A stretch of 60,740 nucleotides of DNA, from the NCBI GenBank assembly GCA_019747875.1, contig JAIEQI010000144.1, forward strand, positions 1 through 60,740, in the 5' to 3' direction. Source of the stretch: Candidatus Obscuribacterales bacterium. Lineage in GTDB: Bacteria > Cyanobacteriota > Vampirovibrionia > Obscuribacterales > Obscuribacteraceae. This document shows positions 42,982-53,900 of this stretch, piece after piece (position 1 is the first letter of the stretch; each line of letters begins with the position of its first letter). The translations under genes and the position numbers were made by a program. The notes beneath the pieces are model-generated. The model ran no database searches and was not told the DNA's origin. It saw nothing but the letters and a program-made list of their open reading frames with translations.

Positions 42982-44598
42982 CTAAATAGGTGGCAACCCT
43001 TGTTCAGCCGACGGCATCGTCGGTGGTGGCACTTTGCCGTAGTCAGTGTCATCGATGCGGCGGTTCGTTGGTAGAGCTGTCAATCCGGTGACTGCAGGAC
43101 CGTTCACGACTTCGCCATTGCCGCAGAATCTGGATCCGTGTGCTGGGCAATCAAATGTTTTCTCTACGCCATTCCAGCGCACGAGCGCTTTCAGGTGCGG
43201 GCACACTGCCGAGCATTGATAGGTGTAACCATTATCATCACGATAAACTGCAATAGCTTCACCATTGTGATGCATGACGGCTCCTTCACCTGGCATAATC
43301 GCAGCAATAGAGTCCTGATCAGACGGTCTGACATAGTCCGCATACTGCGCGACTACATTGAGATTTTCGTGAACATAGTCCATCGCAGCTTGAAGTGTTT
43401 TGCGCGATGGATCGTAAAGCTCAGCCCAGGGATTATCGATACCACGAATGGCATCAGTCAATAGAAGTCCGGCTAATGTACCATGTGTCATCCCCATACC
43501 GGAATCTCCAGTTGCGATGAACACATTCTCGCCGTGGGCCGGATCTCGTCCAATGTATGCAAGTCCATCGACCGTTTCCATGACCTGGCCGGACCATCTG
43601 TATTGAATATCAGCCAACACCGGAAACATTCTTCGTGCCCAGATTTCAAGCCGCTTGAAGTACTCCTCAGCCTTATCTTCCTCCTGCCCCGTTTTGTGAT
43701 CTTCGCCGCCGACAATTAGCAAATCATGAAATGGATCGTCTTCCATCGGACTTGTGCGTACATAATGATAGGGCTCTTCTGTGTCCCAATATAAACCGGG
43801 AACTGAGCCTTTGGGAACCTTTCCTGCAATAACGTAAGTCCTGTAAGCAGCCTGTTTAGTATGCACTTTTACACGATCACTAATCGGCGTATTCGTGGCA
43901 ACTACGATATTTGCAGCTCTAATTCGCTTTCCGTTCGCAAATTTCACTGTGGCAATTTTTCCATCCTCAATTTCTAGCGCGTGAGCACCCATAAAGATCT
44001 GCCCGCCACCACGGACGATGGCTCGCGCCAGAGCACGCAAATATTTTACGACATGGAATTTAGCCTGCCTCTTGAATCGGATGGTCGGTCTTATATCGGG
44101 AAAGAAGCTCAATGGCATCGAGCGCCAAAGCTCGCAATCGGTAAAGCCGATTCGTTTGCAAACCTCCAGCTCCTTTTCTAATGTCTCGCTCTTATCATTT
44201 GCGCCTAAGAAAAGATATCCGTCGAGTCTCTCGAAATCGCAGTCGATCATTTCCTCGTCGATTATCGCTTCGATGCAGTCGATAGCAGCGGTGTGACTCT
44301 TGTAGACCAGGTGGGTTTTCTCGGTGCCGAACTCATTTTCCAAAACTTGATAGCGATCATCGATCACATTAGATAGGTGCGCAGTGGTTCGGTGCGTTTC
44401 CCCACCGCAGATTGGACCATCATCTACAAGTATTACCTTAAAATTAGCCTTGCTAAGCCAGTAAGCCGTTGTAATCCCTGCAATACCTGCACCGATCACG
44501 CATACGTCCGCAGCCATGTCAGCGTTCAAGAAGGGGAAACTAGGCACATCGGCGGAAGCCGCCCAAAAAGAAAGTGTTTTACCGGCTTCGGGGTTCAT
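42982..44598 (-). CDS. FAD-dependent oxidoreductase fused to a Rieske [2Fe-2S] domain
   Basis: A 538-residue fusion. The N-terminal DAO-type flavoprotein has CVIGAGIAGITTAYWLSKANFKVILVDDG near residue 32 and GGETHRTTAHLSNVIDDRY near 64. GDSGMGMTHGTLAGLLLTDAI near 367 is the FAD-binding end. The last 110 residues form a Rieske domain with CPHL near 470 and CPAHGSRF near 489, giving the two Cys/His pairs for the cluster. Proteins of this layout are common in soil and cyanobacterial-type genomes, but the substrate is not known. GGAGG precedes the ATG. It lies convergent with one Ser/Thr kinase and divergent from another. Confidence 0.92.
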   Translation of the reverse strand: MNPEAGKTLSFWAASADVPSFPFLNADMAADVCVIGAGIAGITTAYWLSKANFKVILVDDGPICGGETHRTTAHLSNVIDDRYQVLENEFGTEKTHLVYKSHTAAIDCIEAIIDEEMIDCDFERLDGYLFLGANDKSETLEKELEVCKRIGFTDCELWRSMPLSFFPDIRPTIRFKRQAKFHVVKYLRALARAIVRGGGQIFMGAHALEIEDGKIATVKFANGKRIRAANIVVATNTPISDRVKVHTKQAAYRTYVIAGKVPKGSVPGLYWDTEEPYHYVRTSPMEDDPFHDLLIVGGEDHKTGQEEDKAEEYFKRLEIWARRMFPVLADIQYRWSGQVMETVDGLAYIGRDPAHGENVFIATGDSGMGMTHGTLAGLLLTDAIRGIDNPWAELYDPSRKTLQAAMDYVHENLNVVAQYADYVRPSDQDSIAAIMPGEGAVMHHNGEAIAVYRDDNGYTYQCSAVCPHLKALVRWNGVEKTFDCPAHGSRFCGNGEVVNGPAVTGLTALPTNRRIDDTDYGKVPPPTMPSAEQGLPPI

Positions 44599-44758
44599 GG
44601 CGGATGCCTCCAGGGGGTCAGGTCGTCAATTGCTTCTGAGCTTAGGCTGATTTGCTCGCGAATCTTATGCGGGGCTGCCGTAACGATGTCGAAGAGTGAA
44701 GAAAAGTTCCTCCCCTGCCGTTAAACTTGGCGAACAAAAGAGGCATATAGTTTTCATC

Positions 44759-47047
44759 ATGCAAGAACCTCCCAGCCAAACGCATTTGTTAGACTCCGCA
44801 CCTGGAACCATGATCCAGGCGCGTTACCGGATCGAACGCGGAATCGGTTCTGGCGCTCAAGCCAGCGTTTTCTTAGCTGAAGACGTTCATTTGCTACGCC
44901 CGTCGGCTCTTAAGCTTTTCCAGCACAGCGACCAGAAACTAGTCGAACGCTTCAGAAAAGAAGCAAATTTGATGGCGTCGTTAGACCACCCTAACATCGT
45001 AAAAGTGTATTCGAGCGGCACTACTGATGATGGTCGCCACTTCATCGCAATGGAATACGTCGAAGGAGGCTCCTTAGCAAGCTATCTTCAAAAGCAAGGC
45101 AAACTCACCGCCGCCGAATTCATCTCAATTTTCTCGCAAATTTTAAGCGCATTGAACTACCTGCACAGTAATTCCATCTTGCACAGAGACTTGAAGCCAG
45201 CGAACATCCTCCTTTCATTCAACCCAGACAATGGTGAAATCAAAGCCAAGTTAGGCGACTTCGGCATTGCAAAAATCTATGATGAGAGCAGCAACGCGAC
45301 TTCACTTACTCAGACCAAAGGTATCGGCACGGCAGCATACATGAGCCCGGAGCAGTGCCAGGGGCGACCATTGGATCCGCGCTCAGACATCTACGCCGTC
45401 GGCTGCGTAATGTTCGAGTCGCTCGCAGGAAAACCACCGTTCCTCGGCGAGAGCGAGTACGAAGTAATGTACAAGCACACGAGCTCAGCCATCCCAAAAC
45501 TTCCCATAAGTTCAGAGGTAGCAAATATTCTGAGCAAAGCACTGGCGAAACAAGCTGCCGAACGCTGGCAAAGCGCGCAGGAAATGCTTGAAGCAATGCC
45601 ATCGGCCACCGGACTCACGGATCTGACGTGGGACGAAAAACGACAGATGAGAAACCCGACGACAACGCTTATCGCAGTATCGTGCATAGTGCTTGTCGGA
45701 TTAGTCCTTGCTGGATATTTTTACCAATCCAATCATACCGAATCAGTCAAAATGGTTAAGCGTGCCCAGAGTGCTACATCAATTAAGGAGATGGGCGATT
45801 ACTTGAAGATCAAAGCTGATCTGTCGCGAACAGGAACGCTAGAGCAGAATGACGCAGTAAGGCGTCAGGCTAACAAGATCTTGAAAGATACAGAGGATTC
45901 TAAAGTAGAACAAGCCAAAGTTAGACAACTGGCATTGCACGCATTAGCACAGTTGGAACATATCAAAGGCCAGAGACAGAAATCTTTGGACTACTCAAAT
46001 CAAGCAATTGAGGAGCTTGCCGAAAAAGGAGTCCGCGACCTAGACTCCTCTATGCACATGGTCGCATTTCAGGATCGAGCCATGCGTAAAGAAGCAGCAA
46101 ATAAGAGTGACGAGGCAATATTAGATTGGGAACAGGCACTGCAATACGCACGCAAGATCCCTCCAGAGGAGAGATTCAATCAGCAGGGCTACATTTACGG
46201 ATGTATTGCCAACAATTACCTTAACCAAAATAGGTTGGACCTCGCTGAGAAACCAGCGCGTACGTCGATTTCATTTGCTCTAGAGGACGGACCAGAAAAC
46301 GGCATCGCAATAGACAGCAAGTACCTGCTAATAAAAATTCTGCTCAGGAAGGGCAAATCCGACGAAGCAAACACACTGATAAAAGAGTTACGTGACGTAA
46401 CCATGAAAAAGCTTCCAGTCGACAATTACAACTTCCACCACTGGCCCGCGCGACTTATCAATATTGGTGCAGGCTTCGGCGCGCAAGGCAAATACGACCT
46501 AGCGATCAAATATCTGAAGGAAGCCGAAGAAGTTTACGCCGGTGATCGCTACAAGAAAGAATTCGTAATTTCTAACTACGATGAATCATGCCGGTCGCAA
46601 GGACTAGACTCCCTGGCAGTTTACCAAAAGTTGAGTGGAAACAAAAAGGAAGCTGGCGAAACTTGTAAGAAAGCGATCGATCTCCTTGCCCCACAAGAGA
46701 GCGCGCACTGCGTCGACACTCTGGTGTCGCTCGGAATTAACTGCAAGAGCCTCGGATTAGAAGACGAAGCGCTTAGAGCCTGGTCACTGGCAGAAGAAAA
46801 ATTGCAAAAATATGATGATACCATAGCCGGTGCCGTAGGTCGCCCGCCCGGAATTCTTTTAGGTGAGCACTATTTGAATGCCAAACAACCTGAAAAGGCT
46901 CTGCGCTACTTTGAGAGTGCCCTCAAATTTCTGCAAACAAAAGAACCGGCAAGAACGATAGAAATCAAAGAAGCAAAGACAGGGATTCGCAGGGCTAAGA
47001 CAGGGATTCGCAAGGCAAAGAGCGCTCTACAAAAACAAGACTTGTAG
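44759..47047 (+). CDS. Hanks-type Ser/Thr protein kinase with membrane helix and TPR region
   Basis: About 762 residues. The kinase domain (about 20-275) has GIGSGAQASVFLAEDVH, SALKLF with the ATP lysine, ILHRDLKPANILL, KLGDFGIAKIY and GTAAYMSPEQCQGRPLD. A membrane helix follows near 304-322 (TLIAVSCIVLVGLVLAGYFY). The exported region of about 430 residues is built of helical repeats of TPR type (for example AIKYLKEAEEVY and ALRYFESALKFL). Near the end AKTGIRRAKTGIRKAK is a short duplicated motif. The ATG at 44759 gives a normal N-terminus; a GTG at 44696 would add 21 residues. It shares layout with the kinase at 40759 but little sequence outside the catalytic domain. Confidence 0.92.
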   Translation: MQEPPSQTHLLDSAPGTMIQARYRIERGIGSGAQASVFLAEDVHLLRPSALKLFQHSDQKLVERFRKEANLMASLDHPNIVKVYSSGTTDDGRHFIAMEYVEGGSLASYLQKQGKLTAAEFISIFSQILSALNYLHSNSILHRDLKPANILLSFNPDNGEIKAKLGDFGIAKIYDESSNATSLTQTKGIGTAAYMSPEQCQGRPLDPRSDIYAVGCVMFESLAGKPPFLGESEYEVMYKHTSSAIPKLPISSEVANILSKALAKQAAERWQSAQEMLEAMPSATGLTDLTWDEKRQMRNPTTTLIAVSCIVLVGLVLAGYFYQSNHTESVKMVKRAQSATSIKEMGDYLKIKADLSRTGTLEQNDAVRRQANKILKDTEDSKVEQAKVRQLALHALAQLEHIKGQRQKSLDYSNQAIEELAEKGVRDLDSSMHMVAFQDRAMRKEAANKSDEAILDWEQALQYARKIPPEERFNQQGYIYGCIANNYLNQNRLDLAEKPARTSISFALEDGPENGIAIDSKYLLIKILLRKGKSDEANTLIKELRDVTMKKLPVDNYNFHHWPARLINIGAGFGAQGKYDLAIKYLKEAEEVYAGDRYKKEFVISNYDESCRSQGLDSLAVYQKLSGNKKEAGETCKKAIDLLAPQESAHCVDTLVSLGINCKSLGLEDEALRAWSLAEEKLQKYDDTIAGAVGRPPGILLGEHYLNAKQPEKALRYFESALKFLQTKEPARTIEIKEAKTGIRRAKTGIRKAKSALQKQDL

Positions 47048-47106
47048 CAGCAATTCATGCTTCACGCCTACATGTTTACAAGTACATGTCCAAAGAACGA
47101 CACCGC

Positions 47107-47697
47107 TTACGCGTTTCTTCTTCGTCGGCGCCAATCAAAGTTCACCAAACAGATCCGCTTGTCCAGCGATCCATTCCAATCGACCTTGAATCCATTATTT
47201 TGGCAAACTTCCGTCGCTCGCCTGGCGACTTTTATGGCGGCCTCGTCGGTATTGTCTGTGGCCCCATATGCAAGATACAAAATGCCTTCATCACAGGCGC
47301 GTTCAGTGTCTTGTTGGTGATAAAACACGTATCCACTTACCGGACGCTCTTGCCGTGTTTGCTCCACCTCTTCCCAAATTTCGCAATGTCCGCAGGTTTG
47401 GCAGCAGGTGAAGTTTTGCCTGGCGACTATGCCCTCGCCCTCCAACTGGTCAAAGACGACATCCAATTTGTCGCAATCCGTAGAGTTAATCCAGGTCTTT
47501 TCGTTATCCAGATGCTTCTTGATGGCTTCTTCAGTCAACCGAGCAGCTACCTCCGGCAGATTGTCACCCGGAAAATCGTGCTCGAAATACTCAAGGGCTC
47601 CCTCAACGATGTCTTCCTCCGAATCGAATCCCTCAGCCACACGCCGGCCGATGAATTGTTCGAGTTCTTCTTCTAGAGAGTCGGGCAAAACCGTCAT
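47107..47697 (-). CDS. DUF6891 domain protein
   Basis: A 196-residue protein starting MTVLPDSLEEELEQF, with AAGGTG six bases upstream; a GTG six codons earlier is possible. The first 35 residues resemble the short helical start of ParD-like proteins. The rest matches the DUF6891 pattern: TDCDKLDVVFDQLEGEGIVA, CCQTCGHCEIWEE with a four-cysteine cluster, GYVFYHQQDTERACDEGILYLAYG and a final NGFKVDWNGSLDKRICL. The cysteine cluster may bind metal. The family has no known function. The gene converges on the second kinase. Confidence 0.75.
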   Translation of the reverse strand: MTVLPDSLEEELEQFIGRRVAEGFDSEEDIVEGALEYFEHDFPGDNLPEVAARLTEEAIKKHLDNEKTWINSTDCDKLDVVFDQLEGEGIVARQNFTCCQTCGHCEIWEEVEQTRQERPVSGYVFYHQQDTERACDEGILYLAYGATDNTDEAAIKVARRATEVCQNNGFKVDWNGSLDKRICLVNFDWRRRRRNA

Positions 47698-47871
47698 GAA
47701 ATGCACCTTGACCACAATTTTTCTTTGCCCCTGCTCAAAGCTCCATAAACTCCTTTATCAGGCAGCGCAACAACTTGCAGCTCTCCTGGAAAACTCAAGC
47801 CACGCCGGGGCTGATCCCACCTGGCATTCAGCCGACGAAGCATTAAATTGGCAAAATCTAATCATGAATTT

Positions 47872-47901
47872 TTGTCCAATTTTGCCCACGTCGCGTATAG
47901 A
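47872..47901 (+). promoter_or_regulatory. Predicted promoter of the giant coiled-coil gene
   Basis: TTGTCC (47872-47877), an 18-bp spacer and TATAGA (47896-47901) lie 55 bp before the ATG at 47956. The promoter lies inside the longer open frame from 47848, which supports the later start. Confidence 0.45.
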
Positions 47902-47955
47902 CTGGGGGAGCTGGGTAGACATGGGCTATGGGTACGCACCTGGGGGGTGCCACGC

Positions 47956-50900
47956 ATGCCGTCTGAGTCATTTTCGGAAAAAGACGATGAGCTGCCAAAA
48001 AGGCAGGACGTCGAAGCGCAGGATTCTGACGCTGCAAATGAAAAGTCGGATGATAACAAGCTTTTTCAGGCCGGCTGGGACTCACAAGCTAAAGACTTCA
48101 AATTTACGGTCAACTCCGACGGTCAGCGCGCTGCCAACTTCCTCGATCTGGCGGATGACAAATCGGCACAGCAGCAAGCTACCGATAAAGGATCCAACAA
48201 TATAAAGAACGGGGCGGCCGTAGAACGCGTATCTGCTTCGCTCGAAATCACCGATCCCACAAAGCTTGCAGCTGCCGAAGCCAGAGCCCGAGCAGAGCAA
48301 TCGGCAGCCTCTGAGCAATTGCGTCCGGTTGAACGGGTCGCAGAGAAAAACGAAGTTAACCCGGAGAAACTTGATCAGTTAGCGCGCATCTATCCTGTGC
48401 ATGAACTGCAAAAACGAGCACAGGACTGGCACAATTACGCGATTGGCCAGACCACATACAAGCCTTTCAATTTCGCGCCCGCCACTGACGGCAGCAAACC
48501 GGGTGGTACAAATCCAGGCGACACAAACAAGCCAAATGACGGCACGAAGCCCGGCACGGGCGAGGTCGATCCCGATAATGTCAATCCTTATACTAATGAA
48601 AAACCGAAGCCCCCGGAAAACAACGAACAAAAGCCGCCGGAAAGGCCAAAAGATGACGACAACAGCGCGTTGAAGATTGCCGCTGCCTCCGCAGCAACAG
48701 CTGCTGCTGCGCTCCTTCTCACCAAGCGAATCAGAGCTTATCTCGACAGCAAGAAAGACGGGAAAGCAGGAGAGCCGACGGACACCAACAAACCAGGCGA
48801 AAACAAAAGCGAGCCAGGTAAAGATCTCTCCCAGCAAGAACAAGCATTAAAGGAACAAGCAGAGAAACTGCGCGCTCAAGAAGAGCAGCTCAAGCGTGAG
48901 CAGGAATCCTTGCAAGAGCAGAAACGCTCGTTAGAAGACAAAACGCGCGAACTTACTGAGCGTGAGACGCGCGTGGCTGATGAAGCACGACGTGTCGCGG
49001 AGCGCAGCACAACTGTCCAGCAAGAAGTGGAGCGCGTTGCCGAACGCGAGTCGAAAGTAACAAAAGAGCTCGAGACGATCAAGACTCAGAAGGGTGAACT
49101 AGAGACTGAAAAACGGACACTCGAAACGCAAAAGCAAGAACAGAATGCTGATAAAACACGCATTGCTGAGCGCGAACAAGAATTACAGACAAGAGAGCAA
49201 GAGCTCACTGAGAAGCAGCGAACAGCAGAAGCCGAAGCTCAGAAAGTACGCGAGGAGCGCGCGGCGGTAAGTGCCGACCGCGAAACACTTAATTCAGATC
49301 GCAGCAAACTCGTGGAAGAACAGGAACGTTTGAATCAAGATCGTTCCGCGCTCAATGAGCAAGCACGCACACAAACCGAAGAAGCCACAAGGATTCTCAC
49401 TGACAAGGAAACGCTCAACAAAGATCGTGAGACCTTGCTTGCTGAGCAAGAAAAACTCAACGAAGCACAAAGACAGGTTGCCGGCGACAAAGAGCAGCTA
49501 ACAAAGGAGAAAGCTGCGCTTGCAGAACAGCAAGGAAGTCTTGCAAGAGATCGGGAAGAGCTTTCTAAGTTGCAGCGCCACAATGGGGAGCTGCAAAACG
49601 CTTTGGTGGAAAGCAAACAAAAAATTGAAGCAGAAGAACGTCGCTTAAGCGGTGAAATACAAGCTTTAGAAGGCGAGAAAAAAGCACTTGAGACCGAAAA
49701 ACAAACGCTCGCAGAGCAGCGCGGCAAACAAGAAGTAGACCAACAAAAACTCGAACGCGATCAGGCCGCTCTGGCAGAGCGCGAGAGGGCAGCCGAAGAT
49801 AAGGCACGCTCTCTCACTCAGCAAGCAGAGCAAGTCCTGCGTGACAGAGCAACTCTCGATTCATTACAGCGCGGAATCGATGACCAGAAAGCACAACTGT
49901 CCGAAAACGAGCGCATGATGGAAACCGCGCGCACCAGACTTGAAGCGCGCGAAAAAGAAATAGCAAGCAGAGAATCACAGCTCGACACTCTGCGCCAGCA
50001 GTTGGAAGCCGAGCAAAAAGTTGTAGCCGCTGAAAAAGCGAAAAATGCCAGTGACCGCACCGAAATCGCTACAGCTAGAGAGCAACTAGGAAAAGATCTA
50101 GAAGCTATAGAACGGCAAGCGCAAGCCAATGAACAAGAGAAAGCTCGCCTCGGTCAAGAGAAGCAAACTATTCAACAAGAGCGCGAGACAATCACGCGCG
50201 AACGTCAACAACTAAGCGAAGCGCAAGAACAATACACGCGTGACAAAGATCAACTCAGCCGTGACCAATCCAAGCTGCAAGGCGATCGCGAACAATTAGC
50301 GGCTGACAAAGAGGCCATCCGCAAAGCTCGCACGGCAATGGAAACTGAACTTGCCAGCAAATCTGCAGAAATAGCAGCCGAACGCGTAAGTGTCAGTAGC
50401 GACCGCGAAAAATTGGAAACGGATAAGACAACGTTACAGGAAGAGAAAGCAAGAGTAACCGAGCAAAGCCGAACGCTAGATCAAAAATCAACCGAACTTA
50501 GCCGCACAGAAGCAGAACTCAATGCAAGAAAGTCAACGCTAGACAAACAAGAAGGCGAAATCACAAAACGCACGACCGAAACTGCGGCGCGTGTCGAAGC
50601 TGTAGCGAAAGAAGAAGCGGCACTCAAAACCCAACAAGAACTTCTGAAGCAGCAGCAAGCTGAACTTGAGCAAGCAAAACAATCACAAGACAAATCAGCT
50701 GCCGAGTTGGCAACAGAGGCTCAGCGCCTAAAACAAGTTGAGACCGTACTTGCAGAGAAAGAAGCAGAGGTCACAAGAGAGCGCAGTGCCGTTGATCAAG
50801 CAAGAACTGCGCTGCTGGCAGAACGAGAAATTTATAACGCTGACAAAGCTAAATTGACCAGCGACCAGACTTCGTTCAATGAGCAGAAGGCTCAGTTGAC

Positions 50901-53900
50901 GGCCGAACGAGAAAACCTGAACAAACAGCGGATTGCAGCAAACGAACGCGAGCAGTCACTCAAAGCCGCAGAAGCGGTGCTCGTGGAGCGCCAAACAAAA
51001 CTGACCGGCGATCTAGAAACCTTATCTAAAGATCAAGCAAAATTAGCTGAAGCCCAGAAATCTCTCGGTGAAGCACAACAAGCGTTGACCGAGCGCGAGA
51101 GAACTATTGAGGCCCGCAGCAAATCGTTGGATCAAATCTCCAGCCAACTAACGGCCGATCAAGAGCGATTGAGACAAGCGCAAGAAGGGGTCTCTACGCA
51201 AAAACAAGAATTGGCACAGCAAGAAGAAGCCCTGCAGCGTGACAAAGAAGCACTGACAAAAGCCACAGCTAGCAACGATCAAGAGAAACGTCAAAACGAC
51301 GAGAAAGCAGCAGAGCTAAGCACACGTGAGCGCGAACTAGGAGAAAAACGCCAGACAGTAGAACGTGCCGCAAGCGCAAATGAAACTGAAGCGAGTCGCC
51401 TGAAAGTCCTAGCCGAAGGACTGGAGCAAACCAAGACTCAACTTGCCGAATCGCAAACAACATTGAGCCAAGAAAAAGAGAAGTTGTCTGCAGCCGAACA
51501 AACTCTCAAGACTGAGAGAACAAATCTAGAAGCAGAGAAAGCACAATTAGCCCAAAGCAAAGAAACGCTCGGCAAAGAACAAGAAGCCTTGCGCAGCGAA
51601 CGCACCGCACTGGGCACGGAGCAAGAGACACTCAAGCGCGGACAAGAACAACTTGCTCGCGACAAAGAAGCGTTAGCTCAATCTCAAGAAGCAGTAAAGA
51701 CCGCCGAGAGAGACCTTGCCCAGGAAAAGGCGGCATTCGAAAAGGAAAAATCCACAAGAACGGCAGAATTCGAATCGCGCGAGAAGGAGGTTGCACAGCG
51801 CGAAGGGGCCCTCAACGAACAAAGAGCAAGACTCGAGGCTGACAGCAGCAAACTGCAACAGCAACGCACTCAACTTAGCGAGCAAGAAGCAACATTACAA
51901 AAAGAGCGCACTGCACTGACGGAAAGCCAGCAAGCGCTTGCCAGTGAACAAACAAAACTGCAAGAAAGAGAAACCGGACTCAACTCACAAGCCGAAACAC
52001 TTAAGACCCAAACTGCACAGCTTGAACAAAAACGCACACAGCTTGGCACTGAGCGAACTGCCTTAGAAGCTGAGCGTCAACAACTTCAGGCCGATCGGCA
52101 ACAGCAAAACGCAGATCTAACCGCACTTGCCGAGCGCGAACAAAAACTCAATGAACGCGACGGAAAACTGAGCGGACGCGAACAAGCTCTCAACGAAGAA
52201 ACAAAAATGCTCGCTGAGGAAAAGCGCCAGCTAGTCGACGGGCAAGAAAAACTCAAAGGAGAGCAAAGCGCACTTGCTCAAAGAACACGTGAACTTACAG
52301 AAGAACGCGCGCGACTGGCTGAACAGGCTCGCAGCGTTGCAACGCAGCAAAGTGATCTAATTACGCGCGAACAAACCTTAAAAGCTGGACAAGAACAGCT
52401 TGTTGCCGATCAATTAAAGGTAGTCGCTGAAAAAGAACAACTGCAAGCTCAGTCCGCTCAAAACTCTCAAGATCAAGAAAAACTGGCAGCCGATAAGGAG
52501 CAATTAGCCCGAGACAAGCAGGCGCTCGAAAGTGCCAAGTCAACATTGTCGCAAGAAAAAGAAGCGCTCGGAAAACAACTTGAAGCATCCAACAAGCGCA
52601 GTGCTGACCTGGAGACGGAACGCAAGAGCCTGGAAGGAATGCGCTCAACGCTGGAAGCAACAGAACGAGAACTGCGCGCACAACAAGAAGCATTGTCCGG
52701 ACAAAAGCAAGCACTGGCTGAAGAAGCGCAAAGACTCGCAAGCGAAAGCGAGCGCCTTGAACAAGCGCGCGGCACACTAAAACGCGAAAGAGCTCAGTTC
52801 ATGGAAGCTCGCTTCCAGCAAGAAATCCCGATTGCCGATAAGGAAAAGTTAGCCGGAGGCAGATGGGGTCAGCGAGTCCAGATGACAGACGACGGACCGG
52901 GATGGAGAGTTGTCGGTGAGAAAAACGGCTCCTTTGTATTAATCAACGAAGATACTTATTTGCAAGATCGCAGACAACAAGCTCCGATGACGGAAGCTCA
53001 GTTCCGCAGACACTTTGACGAAGTCAACGTCAAGTTACCGGGCGAAGAACCAGGCACACGTTATTACAGAGAGAGATTGACCTCTCGCGTCTACTCGGTA
53101 GATGCAGTGAAAGGCGGTCAGGTCTTCTATACAAAAGTAGGAGATACCGTGATCGCAGGTCCTGGTGGCGGTGAAGGATCTCGCACCTATGCAAAATTGA
53201 TGCAACAAGAGCCCCGAGATCTAAGTGAGAAAGCGACAGAAGTCGCTGCTAAACCTGTAGCGGAAAAAGAAAAACCGGGCGCCGAACAGAATGCCGAACA
53301 AGAGAAGCAAGCAGCAGAAAGAGAGGCCGCAGCTCTTGCCGAACAGCTGAAAGCAAACGAGAAGTTCAACAAACTTACAGACGAAGCGCGGATGAAAGAA
53401 GCGCTCACACAATTAACCGAGCGTTCACTCCAGCGCATGCCTGCGAACAACGCCGAAAGAGCTGATTTCATCATGAAGCAGCTAAAAGCCTCCTTCAGAA
53501 AGCAGTTAGGTGTAAGCACCGACTCCCAGCTTCCCGAAGGCATCCGCAACATGAAGATCAGCGTCGTTGAAGGAGAAGGCAAAGCACCGAACCTTGTGCA
53601 AAACGCCTCCGACAAAACAGCAACACTTGAAATTCCAGCGAAGATGCTCAGCGAAAATCCGAAAGCAGTTATCGTAGATGCCTACTCACAAGCCTCCGGA
53701 CTGGGCATGCTCGGTATGTTGAAAGAGTCAGGCAACGCCAACGTGACTATGCGATCGCTTGAACCAATAACGAACAAAATTGCAAGTTCCGCAGAAAAAA
53801 TTGTGGGCGTTCAATCTGAAATTTTGGCACAAAAGAAAGTAGCAACCGTGAATATGGATGCAGTCGCATCCGATCGACCAATTGTCATCGACCGCGAGAA

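Noticed and set aside
47086..47676. 196-codon plus-strand frame opposite the DUF6891 gene
   Set aside because: The minus strand encodes a recognisable DUF6891 protein with a ribosome binding site; the plus-strand frame is its shadow.
47408..48205. 265-codon frame overlapping DUF6891 and the start of the giant gene
   Set aside because: Serine-rich shadow with no start signal; it conflicts with two supported genes.
48379..53615. Many long minus-strand frames inside the giant gene
   Set aside because: They are the reverse reading of Glu/Gln/Lys-rich codons (giving Ser, Leu and Cys) and lack start signals.
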